Assembly: GCF_026342405.1 (NCBI RefSeq)
Contig: NZ_JAPEMU010000001.1
Span: 248,001 to 312,000, forward strand
From: Kitasatospora sp. NBC_00240
GTDB taxonomy: Bacteria; Actinomycetota; Actinomycetes; Streptomycetales; Streptomycetaceae
DNA: 64,000 bases
Direction of reading: 5' to 3'
Part shown: in pieces, positions 61,676 to 64,000 of the stretch
How the letters are laid out: every line of letters begins with the position of its first letter
Position numbering within the stretch: position 1 is the stretch's first letter
The notes under the pieces: model-generated
Told to the model about the DNA's origin: nothing
The model's database searches: none
Seen by the model: only the letters and a program-made list of their open reading frames with translations
Made by a program: the position numbers and the translations under genes

Positions 61676-64000
61676 ATGTCTGACACCAACGCCGGCAAGG
61701 CGACGGCCGCAACGAAGGGCCGTGGCCCGGCCGACCCGGCCGCCCCCGGACCGAAGACGGCGCCGGAGGCGTCCCGACCCGCCTCGGCCGTACCCCGGCC
61801 CCCGGCGGCGCCCGCCGGCGTCGGCGAGCCCGAACTGCGCCAGCTGCTGGCCGGGCTGACCGCCGTCCGCGACGGGGACTTCGGGAGGAGGCTGCCGGAC
61901 GACGAGGGCCTGATCGGCGAGATCGCCACGGTCTTCAACGGCATGGTCGACCAGCTCTCGCTGTTCACCTCCGAGGTGACCCGGGTGGCCCGCGAGGTCG
62001 GCACCGAGGGCCGGCTCGGCGGCCAGGCCGAGGTCCCCGGGGTCTCCGGCACCTGGGAGGACCTCACCGACTCGGTCAACGCGATGGCCGGCAACCTCAC
62101 CACCCAGGTACGGGACATCGCCCAGGTGGCCACCGCGGTCGCCAAGGGCGACCTGACCCAGAAGATCACCGTGGACGCCCGCGGCGAGATCCTCGAACTC
62201 AAGAACACCGTCAACACCATGGTCGACCAGCTGTCCTCGTTCGCCGGGGAGGTGACCCGGGTGGCCCGCGAGGTCGGCACCGAGGGCCGGCTCGGCGGCC
62301 AGGCCAACGTCCAGGACGTCTCCGGCACCTGGCGCGACCTCACCGACTCGGTGAACTCGATGGCCGGCAACCTGACCGCCCAGGTCCGCTCGATCGCCCA
62401 GGTGGCGACGGCGGTGGCCGGCGGCGACCTCTCGCAGAAGATCCGGGTGGACGCCCGCGGCGAGATCCTCGAACTCAAGGAGACCATCAACACGATGGTC
62501 GACCAGCTCTCGGCCTTCGCCGGCGAGGTGACCCGGGTCGCCCGCGAGGTCGGCACCGAGGGCCGGCTCGGCGGCCAGGCCAACGTCCAGGACGTCTCCG
62601 GCACCTGGCGCGACCTCACCGAGTCGGTCAACGTGATGGCGGACAACCTGACCGCCCAGGTCCGCTCGATCGCCCAGGTCACCACGGCGGTCGCGCGCGG
62701 CGACCTCTCACAGAAGATCCGGGTGGACGCCCGCGGCGAGATCCTCGAACTCAAGGAGACCATCAACACGATGGTCGACCAGCTCTCCGCCTTCGCGGAC
62801 GAGGTGACCCGGGTCGCCCGCGAGGTCGGCACGGAGGGCAACCTCGGCGGGCAGGCCACCGTCCGCGGCGTCTCCGGCACCTGGAAGGACCTCACCGACA
62901 ACGTCAACGTGATGGCCTCCAACCTGACCGGCCAGGTCCGCTCGATCGCCCAGGTGGCGACGGCGGTGGCGCGCGGCGACCTCTCGCAGAAGATCACCGT
63001 GGAGGCCAAGGGCGAGGTGGCGGCGCTGGCCGGGGTGATCAACACCATGGTCGACACCCTGTCGGCCTTCGCCGACGAGGTGACCCGGGTGGCCCGCGAG
63101 GTCGGCACCGAGGGGACGCTCGGCGGCCAGGCCCGGGTACCCAACGTGGCCGGCACCTGGAAGGACCTCACCGACAACGTCAACTCGATGGCCAACAACC
63201 TGACCGGCCAGGTCCGCAACATCGCGCAGGTCACCACGGCGGTGGCCCGCGGCGACCTGACCCGCAAGATCGACGTCGACGCGCGCGGCGAGATCCTGGA
63301 GCTCAAGACCACCATCAACACCATGGTCGACCAGCTCTCCTCGTTCGCCGCGGAGGTCACCCGGGTGGCCCGCGAGGTCGGCAGCGAAGGCCGGCTCGGC
63401 GGGCAGGCCGAGGTGGAGGGCGTCTCCGGCACCTGGAAGCGGCTGACCGAGAACGTCAACGAGCTGGCCGGCAACCTGACCCGCCAGGTCCGCGCGATCG
63501 CCGAGGTGACCAGCGCGGTCGCCGAGGGCGACCTGACCCGCTCGATCACGGTGGAGGCCCCCGGCGAGGTCGGCGACCTCAAGGACAACATCAACTTCAT
63601 GGTGGAGTCGCTGCGCGAGACCATCCGCGCCAACCAGGACCAGGACTGGCTCAAGTCCAACCTGGCCCGGATCTCCGCCCTGATGCAGGGCCGGCGCGAC
63701 CTCTCGGTGGTCGCCGACCTGGTGATGGACGAGCTCACCCCGCTGGTCGGCGCCCAGTACGGCGCCTTCTACCTGGCCGACGACACGGCCGACGGCCCCG
63801 AACTGCGGCTGATCAGCTCGTACGGCATGCGCGACCTGCCCGGCAGCCCGGGGCGGCCGGCCTCCTTCCGGTTCGGCCAGTCGCTGGTCGGGCAGGCGGC
63901 CCGCAGCCGGCGCACCATCTCGATGGACGGGGTGCCGGCCGGCTACGTCACCATCGCCTCCGGCCTCGGCGCCACCGCGCCCAACTCCCTGATCCTGCTG
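61676..64000 (+). CDS. HAMP-array/GAF sensor histidine kinase, 5' part
   Basis: Open from ATG 61676 to the window end (775 codons, incomplete). After a disordered start (about residues 1-52) come about seven HAMP-like signal-relay segments in 92-residue units, marked by GDFGRRL, GDLTQKI, GDLSQKI (three times), GDLTRKI and GDLTRSI, and separated by VTRVAREVG-type linkers. A GAF-like domain begins about residue 662 ([18 protein letters not shown]). Full-length relatives continue into HisKA, HATPase and receiver domains. No membrane helix in the visible part, so a cytosolic osmotic/redox-type sensor is likely. Weak ribosome site. Confidence 0.92.
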   Translation, partial: MSDTNAGKATAATKGRGPADPAAPGPKTAPEASRPASAVPRPPAAPAGVGEPELRQLLAGLTAVRDGDFGRRLPDDEGLIGEIATVFNGMVDQLSLFTSEVTRVAREVGTEGRLGGQAEVPGVSGTWEDLTDSVNAMAGNLTTQVRDIAQVATAVAKGDLTQKITVDARGEILELKNTVNTMVDQLSSFAGEVTRVAREVGTEGRLGGQANVQDVSGTWRDLTDSVNSMAGNLTAQVRSIAQVATAVAGGDLSQKIRVDARGEILELKETINTMVDQLSAFAGEVTRVAREVGTEGRLGGQANVQDVSGTWRDLTESVNVMADNLTAQVRSIAQVTTAVARGDLSQKIRVDARGEILELKETINTMVDQLSAFADEVTRVAREVGTEGNLGGQATVRGVSGTWKDLTDNVNVMASNLTGQVRSIAQVATAVARGDLSQKITVEAKGEVAALAGVINTMVDTLSAFADEVTRVAREVGTEGTLGGQARVPNVAGTWKDLTDNVNSMANNLTGQVRNIAQVTTAVARGDLTRKIDVDARGEILELKTTINTMVDQLSSFAAEVTRVAREVGSEGRLGGQAEVEGVSGTWKRLTENVNELAGNLTRQVRAIAEVTSAVAEGDLTRSITVEAPGEVGDLKDNINFMVESLRETIRANQDQDWLKSNLARISALMQGRRDLSVVADLVMDELTPLVGAQYGAFYLADDTADGPELRLISSYGMRDLPGSPGRPASFRFGQSLVGQAARSRRTISMDGVPAGYVTIASGLGATAPNSLILL
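61973..63628. repeat. Six 276-bp tandem units encoding the HAMP array
   Basis: The anchor gaggtgacccgggtggcccg recurs at 61973, 62249, 62525, 62801, 63077 and 63353 (minor variants), exactly 276 bp (92 codons) apart. Neighbouring units 2-4 are the most alike, indicating recent expansion or gene conversion. Confidence 0.92.

Noticed and set aside
61645-63738. 697-codon minus-strand open frame opposite the HAMP kinase
   Set aside because: It is the mirror of the 276-bp repeats (periodic SRATRVTS-like sequence); the plus strand shows real HAMP/GAF motifs.
1-64000. MbtH-like protein, transposase, integrase, tRNA or rRNA genes
   Set aside because: Looked for by motif and structure; none recognised in the window.

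Overview
The window comes from a high-GC actinomycete of the Streptomyces/Kitasatospora type. The evidence is very strong G/C third-position bias, GTG/TTG starts with GTGA or TTGA overlaps, an actinobacterial high-affinity [NiFe]-hydrogenase locus, SigB/F-type stress-sigma components and a MocR-YczE pair. It is chromosomal. No tRNA, rRNA, CRISPR array, insertion sequence or plasmid/phage gene was recognised. Functions are inferred from motifs and family knowledge; no database search was run.

Layout. (1) 58-19167, minus strand: a non-ribosomal peptide cluster that probably continues past the left edge. From its upstream end it has an XRE/NB-ARC regulator, a B12-dependent glutamate mutase (S and E subunits), an asparaginyl-tRNA-synthetase-like enzyme lacking the anticodon domain, a GltB-like FMN protein lacking the Fe-S cysteines, three NRPS genes (A-PCP-C-A-PCP, C-A-PCP-C, A-PCP), a discrete thioesterase and a P450. 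The upstream four enzymes look like a route to a 3-methylaspartate-derived, possibly amidated, amino acid for a peptide of about four residues. (2) 19540-23380: a secreted zinc-metalloprotease gene broken by one in-frame TGA, and an alpha/beta-hydrolase remnant. (3) 23614-25882: divergent yczE-like membrane gene and MocR regulator, with a palindrome at the regulator start and a 17-bp tandem repeat. (4) 25956-42687: a complete cytosolic high-affinity [NiFe]-hydrogenase locus: hypABFCDE, structural hhySL with NifU-like, DUF5947, DUF6084, an unknown 476-aa protein, a maturation protease and a 33-aa DUF6893 protein, then hypX and a GNAT-AAA+ fusion.

(5) 42975-47758: YceI protein, Tat-exported peptidoglycan amidase, a GntR/FCD regulator divergent from an SBF-like transporter with a palindromic operator, and a GNAT. 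(6) 48026-52554: a 56-aa small ORF, a secreted beta-helix protein, a GH16-like protein without a signal peptide, and an SDR. (7) 52657-56357: two adjacent proteins sharing an FVDDP-centred motif, DUF6458, an anti-sigma-like ATPase and DUF4230. (8) 56458-57300: a strip of decaying genes (phosphotransferase, SUKH-like, GNAT). (9) 57331-64000: a GNAT, then a stress-signalling block with an anti-sigma kinase, STAS antagonist, SigB/F-type sigma factor, MEDS-HATPase sensor and the first 775 codons of a HAMP-array/GAF histidine kinase that runs off the right edge.

Transcription units are often closed by long GC-rich hairpins, each listed with its arms. Start codons were chosen by ribosome-binding site, overlap and family N-terminus; alternatives are noted.
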